Below are positions 8,454-17,796 of a stretch of DNA of 64,000 nt, piece by piece. The translations under genes and the position numbers were made by a program. Origin of the DNA: Streptomyces pristinaespiralis (GTDB taxonomy: Bacteria; Actinomycetota; Actinomycetes; Streptomycetales; Streptomycetaceae); assembly GCF_001278075.1 (NCBI RefSeq), contig NZ_CP011340.1:3472001-3536000 (forward strand). The letters are read 5' to 3'. The notes under the pieces are model-generated. The model searched no databases, was not told where the DNA came from, and was given only the letters and a program-made list of their open reading frames with translations. Position 1 is the first letter of the stretch, and each line of letters opens with the position of its first letter.

Positions 8454-9893
8454 TCAGCCCTCGCCCGCCGTCTTCCGGGTGTGCAACTGGCGTGCCACCT
8501 CCGCGATCGACCCGGACAGAGACGGGTACACGGTGAAAGCGTTTGCGATCTGTTCGACCGTCAGGTTGTTGTCGACCGCGATCGAGATGGGGTGGATCAG
8601 TTCCGAGGCGCGCGGCGAGACGACCACACCGCCGACCACGATCCCGGTCCCCGGGCGGCAGAAGATCTTGACGAAGCCGTCCCTGATGCCCTGCATCTTG
8701 GCGCGGGGGTTGCGCAGCAGCGGCAGCTTGACCACGCGGGCGTCGATCTTGCCGGCGTCGACGTCGGCCTGGCTGTAGCCGACGGTCGCGATCTCGGGGT
8801 CGGTGAAGACGTTGGAGGAGACGGTCTTCAGGTTCAGCGGGGCGACCGCGTCACCGAGGAAGTGGTACATCGCGATCCGGCCCTGCATGGCGGCGACGGA
8901 CGCGAGGGCGAAGATGCCGGTGACGTCACCGGCCGCGTACACGCCGGGCGCCGACGTACGGGACACCTTGTCGGTCCAGATGTGACCGGAGTCCTTGAGC
9001 CGGACACCGGCCTCCTCGAGGCCCATCCCCGCCGTGTTGGGGATGGCGCCGACGGCCATCAGGCAGTGCGAGCCGGTGATCACGCGACCGTCGGAGAGCG
9101 TGACCTCGACCCGGTCGCCGACGCGCTTGGCGGACTCGGCGCGGGAGCGGGCCATGACGTTCATGCCGCGGCGGCGGAAGACGTCCTCGAGGACCCCTGC
9201 GGCGTCCGGGTCCTCGCCGGGCAGCACGCGGTCACGGGAGGAGACGAGGGTGACGCGTGAGCCGAGCGCCTGGTAAGCGCCCGCGAACTCGGCGCCCGTG
9301 ACACCGGAACCGACGACGATGAGCTCCTCGGGGAGCTCGTCCAGGTCGTACACCTGCGTCCAGTTGAGGATGCGCTCGCCGTCGGGCTTGGCGTCGGGGA
9401 TCTCGCGCGGGTGACCGCCGGTGGCGATCAGCACGGCGTCCGCGGTGAGCGTCTCCTCCGTGCGGTCCGCCGCGCGGACGACGACCTTGCGGGAGCCGTC
9501 CATCGCCTGCTGCCCGTCGAGCCGGCCGCGGCCGCGCATGACGCGCGCACCGGCCCGGGTGACGGAGGCCGTGATGTCGTGGGACTGGGCGAGCGCGAGG
9601 CGCTTGACACGCCGGTTGACCTTGCCGAGGTCGACACCGACGACGCGGGCGGCCTGCTCGATGTGCGGGGTGTCGTCGGCCACGATGATGCCGAGCTCCT
9701 CGTAGGAGGAGTCGAAGGTCGTCATGACTTCGGCGGTGGCGATCAGGGTCTTCGACGGTACGCAGTCGGTCAGCACCGACGCCCCGCCCAGACCGTCGCA
9801 GTCGACGACGGTCACCTCCGCGCCGAGCTGAGCGCCGACCAGGGCCGCCTCATATCCGCCGGGTCCGCCACCGATGATCACGATCCGGGTCAC
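8454..9893 (-). CDS. lpdA: NAD(P)H-quinone dehydrogenase, LpdA type (flavoprotein disulfide reductase family)
   Basis: 479 residues. FAD-binding Rossmann start TRIVIIGGGPGGYEAALVGA, NAD(P)-binding VVGSGVTGAEFAGAYQALGS near residue 185, and the second FAD motif APGVYAAGDVTGIFALASVA. The family's redox-active CxxxxC is lost: the position reads GGASVLTDCVPSK, so only the second Cys remains. The C-terminal His-Glu acid/base pair of lipoamide dehydrogenases is also not visible. This matches mycobacterial LpdA (Rv3303c type), which reduces quinones rather than lipoamide. The GTG at 9893 has an AGGCGGAC ribosome site. Confidence 0.9.
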   Translation of the reverse strand: MTRIVIIGGGPGGYEAALVGAQLGAEVTVVDCDGLGGASVLTDCVPSKTLIATAEVMTTFDSSYEELGIIVADDTPHIEQAARVVGVDLGKVNRRVKRLALAQSHDITASVTRAGARVMRGRGRLDGQQAMDGSRKVVVRAADRTEETLTADAVLIATGGHPREIPDAKPDGERILNWTQVYDLDELPEELIVVGSGVTGAEFAGAYQALGSRVTLVSSRDRVLPGEDPDAAGVLEDVFRRRGMNVMARSRAESAKRVGDRVEVTLSDGRVITGSHCLMAVGAIPNTAGMGLEEAGVRLKDSGHIWTDKVSRTSAPGVYAAGDVTGIFALASVAAMQGRIAMYHFLGDAVAPLNLKTVSSNVFTDPEIATVGYSQADVDAGKIDARVVKLPLLRNPRAKMQGIRDGFVKIFCRPGTGIVVGGVVVSPRASELIHPISIAVDNNLTVEQIANAFTVYPSLSGSIAEVARQLHTRKTAGEG

Positions 9894-10115
9894 GAAAAAG
9901 TCCGCCTCGCATTGTCGTTCCCGGCCCGCCTGCCCGCTCTGCCGGGGTCCGGGGTGCCCCCGGTGGAATGCAGTACGTACTTCATTGTCCCGCATCGTTC
10001 AGGCGTTCTCCCCCCGGGGCCTCCATACGGCCACGACCACCACGGCCCTCCCGCCCGACCGCCGGGCGGGCCGCGCCGTGGCCCTCGGCAGGGGCGCCCG
10101 CTCGTTCGCCTCCCG

Positions 10116-10121
10116 TACCCT
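10116..10121 (+). promoter_or_regulatory. Leaderless -10 hexamer for the gamma-glutamylcyclotransferase gene
   Basis: TACCCT, seven bases, then ATG at 10129. It defines the start codon and implies a leaderless transcript. Confidence 0.6.
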
Positions 10122-10128
10122 CGACCCC

Positions 10129-10566
10129 ATGTCGCTCTACGCCGCGTACGCCGGCAACCTCGACGCGCGGCTGATGACGCGCCGCGCACCGCACTCACCG
10201 CTGCGCGGCACCGGCTGGCTCAACGGCTGGCGGTTGACCTTCGGCGGCGAGCAGATGGGCTGGGAAGGGGCGCTGGCCACGATCGTGGAGGCCCCGCGCT
10301 CCCAGGTCTTCGTCGCGCTGTACGACATCGCCCCCATGGACGAGGACTCCATGGACCGCTGGGAGGGTGTCGGCCTCGACATATACCGGCGCATGCGGGT
10401 CCGTGTGGACACCCTGGACGGCGAGGAGCCGGCCTGGGTGTACGTCCTGAACGGCTACGAGGGCGGCCTGCCGTCCGCCCGCTACCTGGGCGAACTCGCG
10501 GACGCGGCGGAGTCGGCGGGCGCGCCCCACGACTATGTGATGGAGCTGCGCAAGCGCCCCTGCTGA
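10129..10566 (+). CDS. Gamma-glutamylcyclotransferase-like protein
   Basis: 145 residues of the GGCT-like fold. The N-terminal substrate loop is [10 protein letters not shown] (YGSN-type motif with Ala-Gly replacing Gly-Ser), followed by a beta-barrel with [18 protein letters not shown] and the conserved acidic region [19 protein letters not shown], where a Glu acts as general base in the family. The usual reaction would be cleavage of gamma-glutamyl amino acids to 5-oxoproline; the true substrate is unknown. It lies just upstream of the nucleoside phosphorylase gene but is separated by a strong hairpin, so it is not part of that operon. Confidence 0.82.
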   Translation: MSLYAAYAGNLDARLMTRRAPHSPLRGTGWLNGWRLTFGGEQMGWEGALATIVEAPRSQVFVALYDIAPMDEDSMDRWEGVGLDIYRRMRVRVDTLDGEEPAWVYVLNGYEGGLPSARYLGELADAAESAGAPHDYVMELRKRPC

Positions 10567-10621
10567 CGGACGCGTGCGGCCGGCCGCTCCGGGCGGTGCG
10601 GCCGCCGGCCACACGCGTCCG
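10567..10621 (+). terminator. Terminator after the gamma-glutamylcyclotransferase gene
   Basis: Long hairpin: CGGACGCGTG (10567-10576) pairs with CACGCGTCCG (10612-10621), and inside it GGCCGGC pairs with GCCGGCC. Confidence 0.75.
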
Positions 10622-10677
10622 CGCGTGATTCGTCGGAAACGACAAGACAACGATCCGAAGACCGTCGGCTGCGTCAT

Positions 10678-10689
10678 CTACGCGCGTAG
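10678..10689. promoter_or_regulatory. Nucleoside-regulon palindrome at the purine nucleoside phosphorylase promoter
   Basis: CTACGCGCGTAG, perfect 12-bp palindrome. The -10 hexamer TACCCT is at 10702-10707 and the GTG start at 10715, so the palindrome sits over the -35 position. Binding here would compete with RNA polymerase. Confidence 0.75.
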
Positions 10690-10714
10690 GAATTCCCGGG
10701 TTACCCTCATCCGC

Positions 10715-11545
10715 GTGAACGCATCTGTGAATCCGGACCTCGTCGGCGCTCTCGCCGACCCCCACGCCGCGGCCGACGCCGCCGCCGCCCGCCTGCGCGA
10801 GCTGACCGGCACCGAGACCCACGACGTCGCACTGGTGATGGGTTCCGGCTGGGCTCCGGCCGTCGACGCGCTCGGTACCCCCGAGGCCGAGTTCCCCGTC
10901 ACCGAACTGCCCGGCTTCCCGCCCCCGGCGGTCGAGGGCCACGGCGGCAAGGTCCGCTCGTACCGCATCGGCCAGAAGCGCGCGCTGGTCTTCCTCGGCC
11001 GTACGCACTTCTACGAGGGCCGCGGCGTCTCGGCCGTCGCCCACGGCGTGCGCACCGCGGTCGCGGCCGGCTGCAAGACCGTGGTGCTGACCAACGGCTG
11101 CGGCGGCCTGCGCGACGGCATGCGTCCCGGGCAGCCGGTGCTGATCAGCGACCACATCAACCTGACGGCGGCGTCGCCGATCATCGGCGCGAACTTCGTG
11201 GACCTGACCGACCTCTACTCGCCGCGGCTGCGGGCGCTGTGCAAGGAGGTGGACGCGACGCTCGAGGAGGGCGTGTACGTCCAGTTCCCCGGCCCCCACT
11301 ACGAGACCCCGGCCGAGATCAACATGGTCCGCGTGCTCGGCGGCGACCTGGTGGGCATGTCCACCGTCCTCGAGGCCATCGCGGCACGCGAGGCCGGCGC
11401 GGAGGTGCTGGGCATCTCGCTGGTCACGAACCTGGCGGCGGGGCTCTCGGGCGAGCCGCTGAACCACGAGGAAGTGCTGCAGGCGGGCCGTGATTCCGCG
11501 GCGCGGATGGGTGAACTGCTGACGAGGGTGCTGGAACGCATCTGA
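10715..11545 (+). CDS. punA: Purine nucleoside phosphorylase
   Basis: 276 residues, trimeric PNP/MTAP family. It splits purine (deoxy)nucleosides with phosphate into base and (deoxy)ribose-1-phosphate. Visible motifs: the phosphate-binding [36 protein letters not shown], and the substrate region [27 protein letters not shown], ending SLVTNLAAG. The GTG at 10715 lies seven bases after TACCCT (leaderless). It is controlled by the palindrome shared with deoC, add, deoA and the nucleoside transporter. Confidence 0.93.
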   Translation: MNASVNPDLVGALADPHAAADAAAARLRELTGTETHDVALVMGSGWAPAVDALGTPEAEFPVTELPGFPPPAVEGHGGKVRSYRIGQKRALVFLGRTHFYEGRGVSAVAHGVRTAVAAGCKTVVLTNGCGGLRDGMRPGQPVLISDHINLTAASPIIGANFVDLTDLYSPRLRALCKEVDATLEEGVYVQFPGPHYETPAEINMVRVLGGDLVGMSTVLEAIAAREAGAEVLGISLVTNLAAGLSGEPLNHEEVLQAGRDSAARMGELLTRVLERI

Positions 11546-11639
11546 GACGGCGTGGGCGGGGCGTGGGCGTGTCCCCTCCCCGCCCCTTCCCGAACCCGGG
11601 GCACGCCCGCTCCCGGGAGCGACGTCTCCCGCCCCTGCC

Positions 11640-12720
11640 GGCGCGCGGGCGCCCGAGGGGCGGGGTCGGTCCGGGAAGCCGAGCCCGGCCGGAGCGGGGA
11701 GCCCAGGTCCGGGATGCCGCGTCCCGGCAGAGCCGGGCTCCACGAGGCCGGTCCGGGGAGAGTCCGAAGCCGGAAAACGGACCCGACTCTCGGAACGCCG
11801 GGCCCGGACCGAGCCGGCGAAGCCCGGGCCCGGAAGCCAGGACGGACGGAGCCCGGCTCGAAACCGGCTCCAGGCACAGCACAGCCGATGCCGGGCAACC
11901 GGGCCCGGACCGAACCGGCGGATCCGGCGGATCCGGCGGATCCGGACCAGCCGAAGCCCTGGTCCGGGAACCCGGGACCGGCCGAGCCGACGACCTGGGG
12001 CCGGGCGGTCCGGCAAGGGCCGAGCCCGGGCCGGGGAAGCCAGGCCGAACCGGCGGATCTGGTCCGGTCGAAGCCCGGTCCCGAAAACCGGGACCGGACC
12101 GAGCCGGCGAAGCCCGGGGCCGGGAACCCCGATTCAGGCAGAACCCGGTGCCGGACAGCCGGGACCGGGCCGGGACACGGGTCGGGCGAAGCCCGAGCCG
12201 GGAAAGCCAGGGCCGGGCCGAGCCGGGGTACCGGAAAGGCCGGCCGGGCCGGGCAAAGTTCCGGAACGCCGGCCCAGGTAAAGCTGGTACCGGAAGCCGG
12301 GACCGGACCGAGCCGGGGTACCGGGAAAGCCGGCCGGGCCGGGCGCAGTTCCGGCCCAGCCGAAGCCCTGGTCCGGGAACCCGGGACCGGCCGAGCCGAC
12401 GGCCCTGGGTCCGGGCGGAGCCCGGCCCGGCAAGGGCCGGACGGAGCCCGGCTCGAAACCGGACCAGGCACAGCCCGATACCGGGCAGCCGGACCCGGAC
12501 CGAACCGGCGATCTGGTCCGGTCGAAGCCTGGTCCCGAAAACCGGGACCGGACCGGGACACGGGTCGGGCGAAGCCCCGGCCGGGCAAAGTTCCGGAACG
12601 CCGGCCCAAGCAAAGCCCGGTGCCGGACAGCTGGGACCGGACCGGGACACGGGGTCGGGCGAAGCCCGAGCCGGGACCAGGCCGAGCCGGCGGCCATGGG
12701 TCCGGGCGGGCCGGGAGGCA
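11640..12720. repeat. 1.1-kb GC-rich mosaic repeat between punA and the phosphomutase gene
   Basis: Intergenic block built from short CCGGGACCGGACCGAGCC-like words and longer dispersed copies. A 45-base segment at 11947-11991 recurs exactly at 12356-12400. A 43-base segment around 12058 recurs around 12511 with one change. A roughly 50-base segment around 12155 recurs around 12623. A three-copy 9-bp unit (GATCCGGCG) sits near 11930. Several frames stay open through it only because stop codons are avoided by base composition; the encoded text is Pro/Gly/Arg-rich and family-less. No gene is supported in 11546-12859. Confidence 0.85.
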
Positions 12721-12859
12721 GGACCGGCGGTGGGGGTCCCCGCGGCCGCCGGGCCGTAGGGGAGGGTCGGGGAAACAACGCCCCCGCGGGCGTTGCGACT
12801 CGCGGGCCGCGGCCCGCCCCGCGCAGACTCGAGACAGCGAAGACGAGAGGCGGACAACC

Positions 12860-14515
12860 GTGCAGCAGGAGCAGGACCTGATCGCCCGGGCCGAGGCATG
12901 GCTCGCGGAGGACCCGGACTCTGAGACCCGGGAGGAGCTCGCGAGGCTCATCGAGGCGCGCGATCTCGGTGAGCTGGCCGACCGGTTCGGCGGGACGCTC
13001 CAGTTCGGTACCGCCGGGCTCCGGGGGGAGCTCGGGGCCGGGCCGATGCGGATGAACCGGGCCGTCGTGATCCGGGCGGCGGCCGGCCTCGCGGCCTACC
13101 TGAAGAGCAAGGGGCAGACCGACGGCCCCGTCGTCGTGGGCTACGACGCCCGCTACAAGTCCGCCGACTTCGCGCGCGACACCGCCGCGGTGATGGTCGC
13201 CGCGGGCCTGCGCGCCGCCGTGCTGCCGCGCCCGCTCCCGACGCCCGTCCTGGCCTTCGCCATAAGGCACCTGGGTGCCGTCGCGGGCGTCGAGGTGACG
13301 GCGAGCCACAATCCTCCGCGGGACAACGGCTACAAGGTCTACCTGGGCGACGGTTCGCAGATCGTGCCGCCCGCCGACGCGGAGATCGCCGCCGAGATCG
13401 ACGCGATCCGCGCCCTCGCCGACGTGCCGCGCGCCGACGAGGGCTGGGAGACGCTCGGTGACGAGGTGCTCGACGCCTATCTCGCGCGTACGGACGCCGT
13501 GCTGACGGCCGGCTCCCCCCGTACCGCCCAGGTCGTCTACACGGCCATGCACGGCGTCGGCAAGGACGTCGTGACGGCCGCCTTCGCGCGCGCCGGTTTC
13601 CCGGACCCGGTCCTGGTGGCGGAGCAGGCGGAGCCCGATCCCGCGTTCCCGACGGTCGCGTTCCCGAACCCGGAGGAGCCGGGGGCGATGGACCTCGCCT
13701 TCGAGACCGCTCGCCGGGCCGGGCCCGACGTGGTCATCGCCAACGACCCGGACGCGGACCGCTGCGCCGTCGCCGTCCCGGACGACACCGCGGACGGCGG
13801 CTGGCGGATGCTGCGCGGTGACGAGGTCGGCGCCCTGCTCGCCGAGCACCTCGTCCACAAGGGCGCCACCGGCGTCTTCGCCGAGTCGATCGTGTCGTCG
13901 TCGCTGCTGGGCCGGATCGCGGCCGCCGCCGGGGTCGGGTACGAGGAGACGCTGACCGGGTTCAAGTGGATCGCCCGCGTCGAGGGCCTTCGCTACGGCT
14001 ACGAGGAGGCGCTCGGCTACTGCGTCGACCCGGAGGGCGTACGCGACAAGGACGGCATCACGGCGGCGCTGCTGGTGGCCGAGCTGGTCTCGGAGCTGAA
14101 GGAGCAGGGCCGTACGCTCGGCGACCTGCTGGACGACCTCGCCGTCGAGCACGGTCTGCACGCCACCGACCAGCTGTCGGTGCGGGTGAAGGACCTGGGC
14201 ATCATCGCGAACGCCATGCGGGCGCTGCGCGAGCAGCCGCCGGCCGCCCTGGCGGGCCTGCGCGTCACGGCGGCGGAGGATCTGGCCGTCGGGACGGACA
14301 GGCTCCCGCCGACCGACGGTCTGCGCTACTACCTCGACGGCGAGTTCAAGGCCCGTGTCATCGTCCGCCCGAGCGGTACGGAGCCGAAGCTGAAGTGCTA
14401 CCTGGAGGTCGTCGTCCCGGTCGCCGACGCGAGCGCGCTCGCATCGGCCAGGGCGCGCGCCTCGCAGGTGCTCGACGGCATCAAGCGGGACCTGTCCGCC
14501 GCCGCCGGCATCTGA
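12860..14515 (+). CDS. Phospho-sugar mutase (alpha-D-phosphohexomutase family), probable phosphopentomutase role
   Basis: 551 residues. Active-site phosphoserine loop GVEVTASHNPPRDNGYKVY, metal loop IANDPDADRCAV, sugar-specificity loop GYEEALGYCV and phosphate-binding RPSGTEPKLKCYLE are all present in order. By family it interconverts sugar 1- and 6- (or 5-) phosphates. It lies between purine nucleoside phosphorylase and deoC, and its length and QFGTAGLRGELGAGPMRMN start resemble the PGM2-like branch that includes phosphopentomutases. I infer (deoxy)ribose-1-P to -5-P conversion, feeding DeoC. GTG start with a GAGAGG ribosome site. The long upstream repeat separates it from punA, and no palindrome precedes it. 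Confidence 0.9.
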   Translation: MQQEQDLIARAEAWLAEDPDSETREELARLIEARDLGELADRFGGTLQFGTAGLRGELGAGPMRMNRAVVIRAAAGLAAYLKSKGQTDGPVVVGYDARYKSADFARDTAAVMVAAGLRAAVLPRPLPTPVLAFAIRHLGAVAGVEVTASHNPPRDNGYKVYLGDGSQIVPPADAEIAAEIDAIRALADVPRADEGWETLGDEVLDAYLARTDAVLTAGSPRTAQVVYTAMHGVGKDVVTAAFARAGFPDPVLVAEQAEPDPAFPTVAFPNPEEPGAMDLAFETARRAGPDVVIANDPDADRCAVAVPDDTADGGWRMLRGDEVGALLAEHLVHKGATGVFAESIVSSSLLGRIAAAAGVGYEETLTGFKWIARVEGLRYGYEEALGYCVDPEGVRDKDGITAALLVAELVSELKEQGRTLGDLLDDLAVEHGLHATDQLSVRVKDLGIIANAMRALREQPPAALAGLRVTAAEDLAVGTDRLPPTDGLRYYLDGEFKARVIVRPSGTEPKLKCYLEVVVPVADASALASARARASQVLDGIKRDLSAAAGI

Positions 14516-14530
14516 CCGCGAACGGCGTCC

Positions 14531-14569
14531 GGCGCTCGCCGCGGTCCGGTCCGGGCCGCGGCGGGCGCC
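14531..14569. terminator. Terminator of the phosphomutase gene
   Basis: 14-bp stem with one G-T wobble (14531-14544 with 14556-14569), between the mutase stop and the convergent PH-domain gene. Confidence 0.75.
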
Positions 14570-14625
14570 GTCCCGTGAAGTCCGTGCTCCCGCTCGCAGC
14601 CCGCCCGGTGACGGGCAGCGGCGGG

Positions 14626-15261
14626 TCAGCCGGTCGCGAGGAGCACCGCGAGGAGAACCGCGCCCGCGACCGCAGGCGCCAGCACCTCGTACGCCCAGCG
14701 GATCTGCGGCGCGCCCTGGGCCTCGGCGGCGGAGGACCGGCGTTCCGCCAGTTCCCGCAGGTCGGCGATGGTCTGGTCGGCCGGGGCGATCCGGGACTTC
14801 GCGTCGCTCACGTCGGCGTGCACCGACGTCGTGCCGTGCGGGTCGTCGTAGGCGGCCTGGGCCTGCCGCCGGGCCGCGGCCTTGCGCTTGCGCAGCGAGA
14901 CGGGGATGGCCCAGAGCTGGTACTTCGAGCCGTCCTGCGTGAAGATCTCGCTGGAGTAGGAGGCCCGCACGTCAGCCACGCTGCCCCACGGCAGGACGAT
15001 GGTGCGGAACGGGTTCCTGATCCGGATGCGGTCCTCGCCCGCGAAGACGGCCGGGCGGAAGGTGAACGCGACGACGACCGGCACAGCGAGCAGCGCGCCG
15101 GCGAGGGCGAGCCACGGCGTGCGGCCCTCACCGCGGACGACGGCGTCGACGACGATCCAGGCGATGAGCCCGAGCAGCACGGCACCACCCGCCATTCCGG
15201 CGGGCGAACGGAAGACCCGGTCGCTGTCGGTGGAGGGCTCGGGCTGCTGGGGGCTCGTCAT
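14626..15261 (-). CDS. PH-domain-containing membrane protein
   Basis: 211 residues. Two N-terminal transmembrane helices (AGGAVLLGLIAWIVVDAVV and PWLALAGALLAVPVVVAF) precede a bacterial PH-like domain (about 70-125: FAGEDRIRIRNPFRTIVLPW, YSSEIFTQDGSKYQLWAIPV), a charged helical segment, and a C-terminal helix (EVLAPAVAGAVLLAVLLATG). Function unknown. The ATG at 15261 follows CAGAAT by seven bases, a leaderless arrangement; the longer frame to 15360 is not supported. Confidence 0.8.
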   Translation of the reverse strand: MTSPQQPEPSTDSDRVFRSPAGMAGGAVLLGLIAWIVVDAVVRGEGRTPWLALAGALLAVPVVVAFTFRPAVFAGEDRIRIRNPFRTIVLPWGSVADVRASYSSEIFTQDGSKYQLWAIPVSLRKRKAAARRQAQAAYDDPHGTTSVHADVSDAKSRIAPADQTIADLRELAERRSSAAEAQGAPQIRWAYEVLAPAVAGAVLLAVLLATG

Positions 15262-15375
15262 GGCTCCGATTCTGCCGCACGCGGTTTCCGGGACCCCGGT
15301 TCGGGGTGGCGCTGCGCGGGCCGCGGCTTCTGCCCTGTTTCGGGCAGAGTTTGCGCGCACCCCCTGTACAGGTCG

Positions 15376-15387
15376 CTACGCGCGTAG
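15376..15387. promoter_or_regulatory. Nucleoside-regulon palindrome at the deoC promoter
   Basis: Perfect CTACGCGCGTAG directly before a TATGCT -10 hexamer (15389-15394), which precedes the GTG start at 15401 by six bases. The site therefore occupies the -10/-35 spacer. Confidence 0.75.
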
Positions 15388-15400
15388 ATATGCTCATCTG

Positions 15401-16354
15401 GTGACCATGCCCACCACCGCACCTGCATTCGCCGACGTGACCGCGTCCGACAGCACTCTGCGCCGCTTCCTGCACGGGCTGCCCGGCGTCGACGCCGTCG
15501 GCCTCGAAGGCCGCGCAGCGTCCCTCGGCACGCGTTCCATCAAGACCACGGCCAAGGCGTACGCCATCGATCTGGCCATCTCCATGATCGACCTGACGAC
15601 GCTCGAAGGCGCGGACACCCCGGGCAAGGTCCGGGCGCTCGCCGCCAAGGCCGTCAACCCCGACCCGACCGACCGCACCACGCCGACGACCGCCGCGGTC
15701 TGCGTCTACCCCGACATGGTGGCGACCGCCAAGGAGGCCCTGAAGGGCTCCCAGGTCAAGGTCGCCTCCGTGGCGACCGCCTTCCCGGCCGGCCGCGCCG
15801 CCCTCCCCGTGAAGATCGCTGACGTCCGTGACGCGGTCGCCGCCGGGGCGGACGAGATCGACATGGTGATCGACCGCGGCGCCTTCCTGGCCGGCGACTA
15901 CATGAAGGTGTACGAGGAGATCCTCGCCGTGAAGGAGGCCTCGGGCAGCGCCCGGCTCAAGGTCATCTTCGAGACCGGCGAGCTCTCCACGTACGACAAC
16001 ATCCGCCGCGCCTCGTGGCTCGGCATGATCGCCGGCGCCGACTTCATCAAGACGTCGACCGGCAAGGTCGCCGTGAACGCCACCCCGGCGAACACCCTGC
16101 TGATGCTCCAGGCCGTGCGCGACTTCAAGGAGCAGACTGGGGTACAGGTGGGCGTGAAGCCCGCCGGCGGTATCCGTACGTCCAAGGACGCGATCAAGTT
16201 CCTCGTCCTGGTCAACGAGACCGCGGGCGAGGACTGGCTGGACAGTCACTGGTTCCGCTTCGGCGCGTCGAGCCTGCTCAACGACCTGCTGATGCAGCGG
16301 CAGAAGCTGGCGACCGGCCGCTACTCCGGCCCTGACTACGTGACGGTGGACTGA
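15401..16354 (+). CDS. deoC: Deoxyribose-phosphate aldolase
   Basis: 317 residues, class I aldolase cleaving 2-deoxyribose-5-phosphate to glyceraldehyde-3-phosphate and acetaldehyde. Key pieces: MIDLTTLEGADTPGKVRAL, CVYPDMV, ADEIDMVIDRGAFLAGDY, the segment KVIFETGEL, and the Schiff-base lysine region ADFIKTSTGKVAVNATP, followed by VGVKPAGGIRTSKDA. GTG 15401 suits a leaderless transcript, and ATG 15407 is the alternative. The first aldehyde dehydrogenase gene starts 5 bases after the stop, so acetaldehyde producer and remover are cotranscribed. Confidence 0.94.
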   Translation: MTMPTTAPAFADVTASDSTLRRFLHGLPGVDAVGLEGRAASLGTRSIKTTAKAYAIDLAISMIDLTTLEGADTPGKVRALAAKAVNPDPTDRTTPTTAAVCVYPDMVATAKEALKGSQVKVASVATAFPAGRAALPVKIADVRDAVAAGADEIDMVIDRGAFLAGDYMKVYEEILAVKEASGSARLKVIFETGELSTYDNIRRASWLGMIAGADFIKTSTGKVAVNATPANTLLMLQAVRDFKEQTGVQVGVKPAGGIRTSKDAIKFLVLVNETAGEDWLDSHWFRFGASSLLNDLLMQRQKLATGRYSGPDYVTVD

Positions 16355-16359
16355 TCATC

Positions 16360-17796
16360 ATGGCTTCCGTATTCGAATACGCACCCGCGCCCGAGTCGCG
16401 GTCGATCGTCGACATCGCCCCGTCCTACGGGCTGTTCATCGACGGCGAGTTCTCCGACGCCGCGGACGGCAAGGTCTTCAAGACCGTCTCGCCGTCGAGC
16501 GAGGAGGTTCTGGCCGAGGTCGCCCGGGCGGGCGCCGAGGACGTGGACCGTGCGGTGAAGGCCGCCCGTAAGGCGTTCGGGAAGTGGTCGGCCCTGCCCG
16601 GCGCGGAGCGCGCCAAGTACCTCTTCCGTATCGCGCGGATCATCCAGGAGCGCAGCCGAGAGCTGGCCGTCCTGGAGACCCTGGACAACGGCAAGCCGAT
16701 CAAGGAGACCCGCGACGCGGACCTCCCGCTGGTCGCCGCGCACTTCTTCTACTACGCGGGCTGGGCCGACAAGCTCGACCACGCCGGCTACGGCGCGAAC
16801 CCGCGCCCGCTGGGTGTCGCGGGCCAGGTCATCCCGTGGAACTTCCCGCTCCTGATGCTCGCGTGGAAGATCGCCCCGGCGCTCGCCACCGGCAACACGG
16901 TGGTCCTGAAGCCCGCGGAGACGACGCCGCTGTCCGCGCTGTTCTTCGCGGACATCTGCCGCCAGGCCGGCCTGCCGAACGGCGTGGTCAACATCCTTCC
17001 CGGCTACGGGGACACCGGTGCGGCCCTGGTCGAGCACCCGGACGTGAACAAGGTCGCCTTCACCGGCTCGACCGCGGTCGGCAAGGCCATCGCCCGCCAG
17101 GTCGCCGGGACGAGGAAGAAGGTCACCCTCGAGCTCGGCGGCAAGGGCGCCAACATCGTCTTCGACGACGCCCCCATCGACCAGGCCGTCGAGGGCATCG
17201 TCAACGGCATCTTCTTCAACCAGGGGCAGGTCTGCTGCGCGGGCTCGCGCCTGCTGGTCCAGGAGTCGATCCAGGACGAGCTGCTGGACTCCCTCAAGCG
17301 CCGCCTGTCCACGCTGCGCCTCGGCGACCCGCTGGACAAGAACACCGACATCGGGGCGATCAACTCCGAGGAGCAGCTGTCCCGGATCACGACCCTGGTC
17401 GAGGCGGGCGAGGCGGAGGGCGCCGAGCGCTGGTCGCCCGCGTGCGAGCTGCCGTCCTCCGGCTACTGGTTCGCGCCGACGCTGTTCACGAATGTCACGC
17501 AGGCGCACACCATCGCCCGCGACGAGATCTTCGGCCCGGTGCTCTCCGTGCTGACGTTCCGCACGCCGGACGAGGCCGTCGCCAAGGCGAACAACAGCCA
17601 GTACGGCCTGTCCGCCGGCATCTGGACGGAGAAGGGCTCCCGCATCCTCGCGGTGGCCAACAAGCTCCGCGCGGGTGTGGTGTGGGCCAACACGTTCAAC
17701 AAGTTCGACCCGACCTCGCCGTTCGGCGGCTACAAGGAGTCGGGCTTCGGCCGCGAGGGCGGCCGTCACGGTCTGGAGGCCTACCTCGATGTCTGA
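16360..17796 (+). CDS. Aldehyde dehydrogenase (full-length, catalytic)
   Basis: 478 residues. It oxidises an aldehyde with NAD(P). Motifs: PWNFPLLMLAWKIAPALATG, GSTAVGKAIARQVAG (cofactor loop), general-base Glu in LELGGKGANIVFDD, nucleophile in FFNQGQVCCAGSR, and EIFGPVLSVLTFRTPDEAV. It follows deoC by 5 bases and overlaps the next gene. Acetaldehyde from DeoC is the natural candidate substrate. Together with the next gene it corresponds to the two halves of ALDH16-type proteins. Confidence 0.93.
   Translation: MASVFEYAPAPESRSIVDIAPSYGLFIDGEFSDAADGKVFKTVSPSSEEVLAEVARAGAEDVDRAVKAARKAFGKWSALPGAERAKYLFRIARIIQERSRELAVLETLDNGKPIKETRDADLPLVAAHFFYYAGWADKLDHAGYGANPRPLGVAGQVIPWNFPLLMLAWKIAPALATGNTVVLKPAETTPLSALFFADICRQAGLPNGVVNILPGYGDTGAALVEHPDVNKVAFTGSTAVGKAIARQVAGTRKKVTLELGGKGANIVFDDAPIDQAVEGIVNGIFFNQGQVCCAGSRLLVQESIQDELLDSLKRRLSTLRLGDPLDKNTDIGAINSEEQLSRITTLVEAGEAEGAERWSPACELPSSGYWFAPTLFTNVTQAHTIARDEIFGPVLSVLTFRTPDEAVAKANNSQYGLSAGIWTEKGSRILAVANKLRAGVVWANTFNKFDPTSPFGGYKESGFGREGGRHGLEAYLDV

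Noticed and set aside
11552..12859. N-terminal extension of the phosphomutase into the repeat region
   Set aside because: The frame is open for 1.3 kb, but the encoded text is repeat-derived Pro/Gly/Arg, and a GTG at 12860 with GAGAGG begins the conserved protein.
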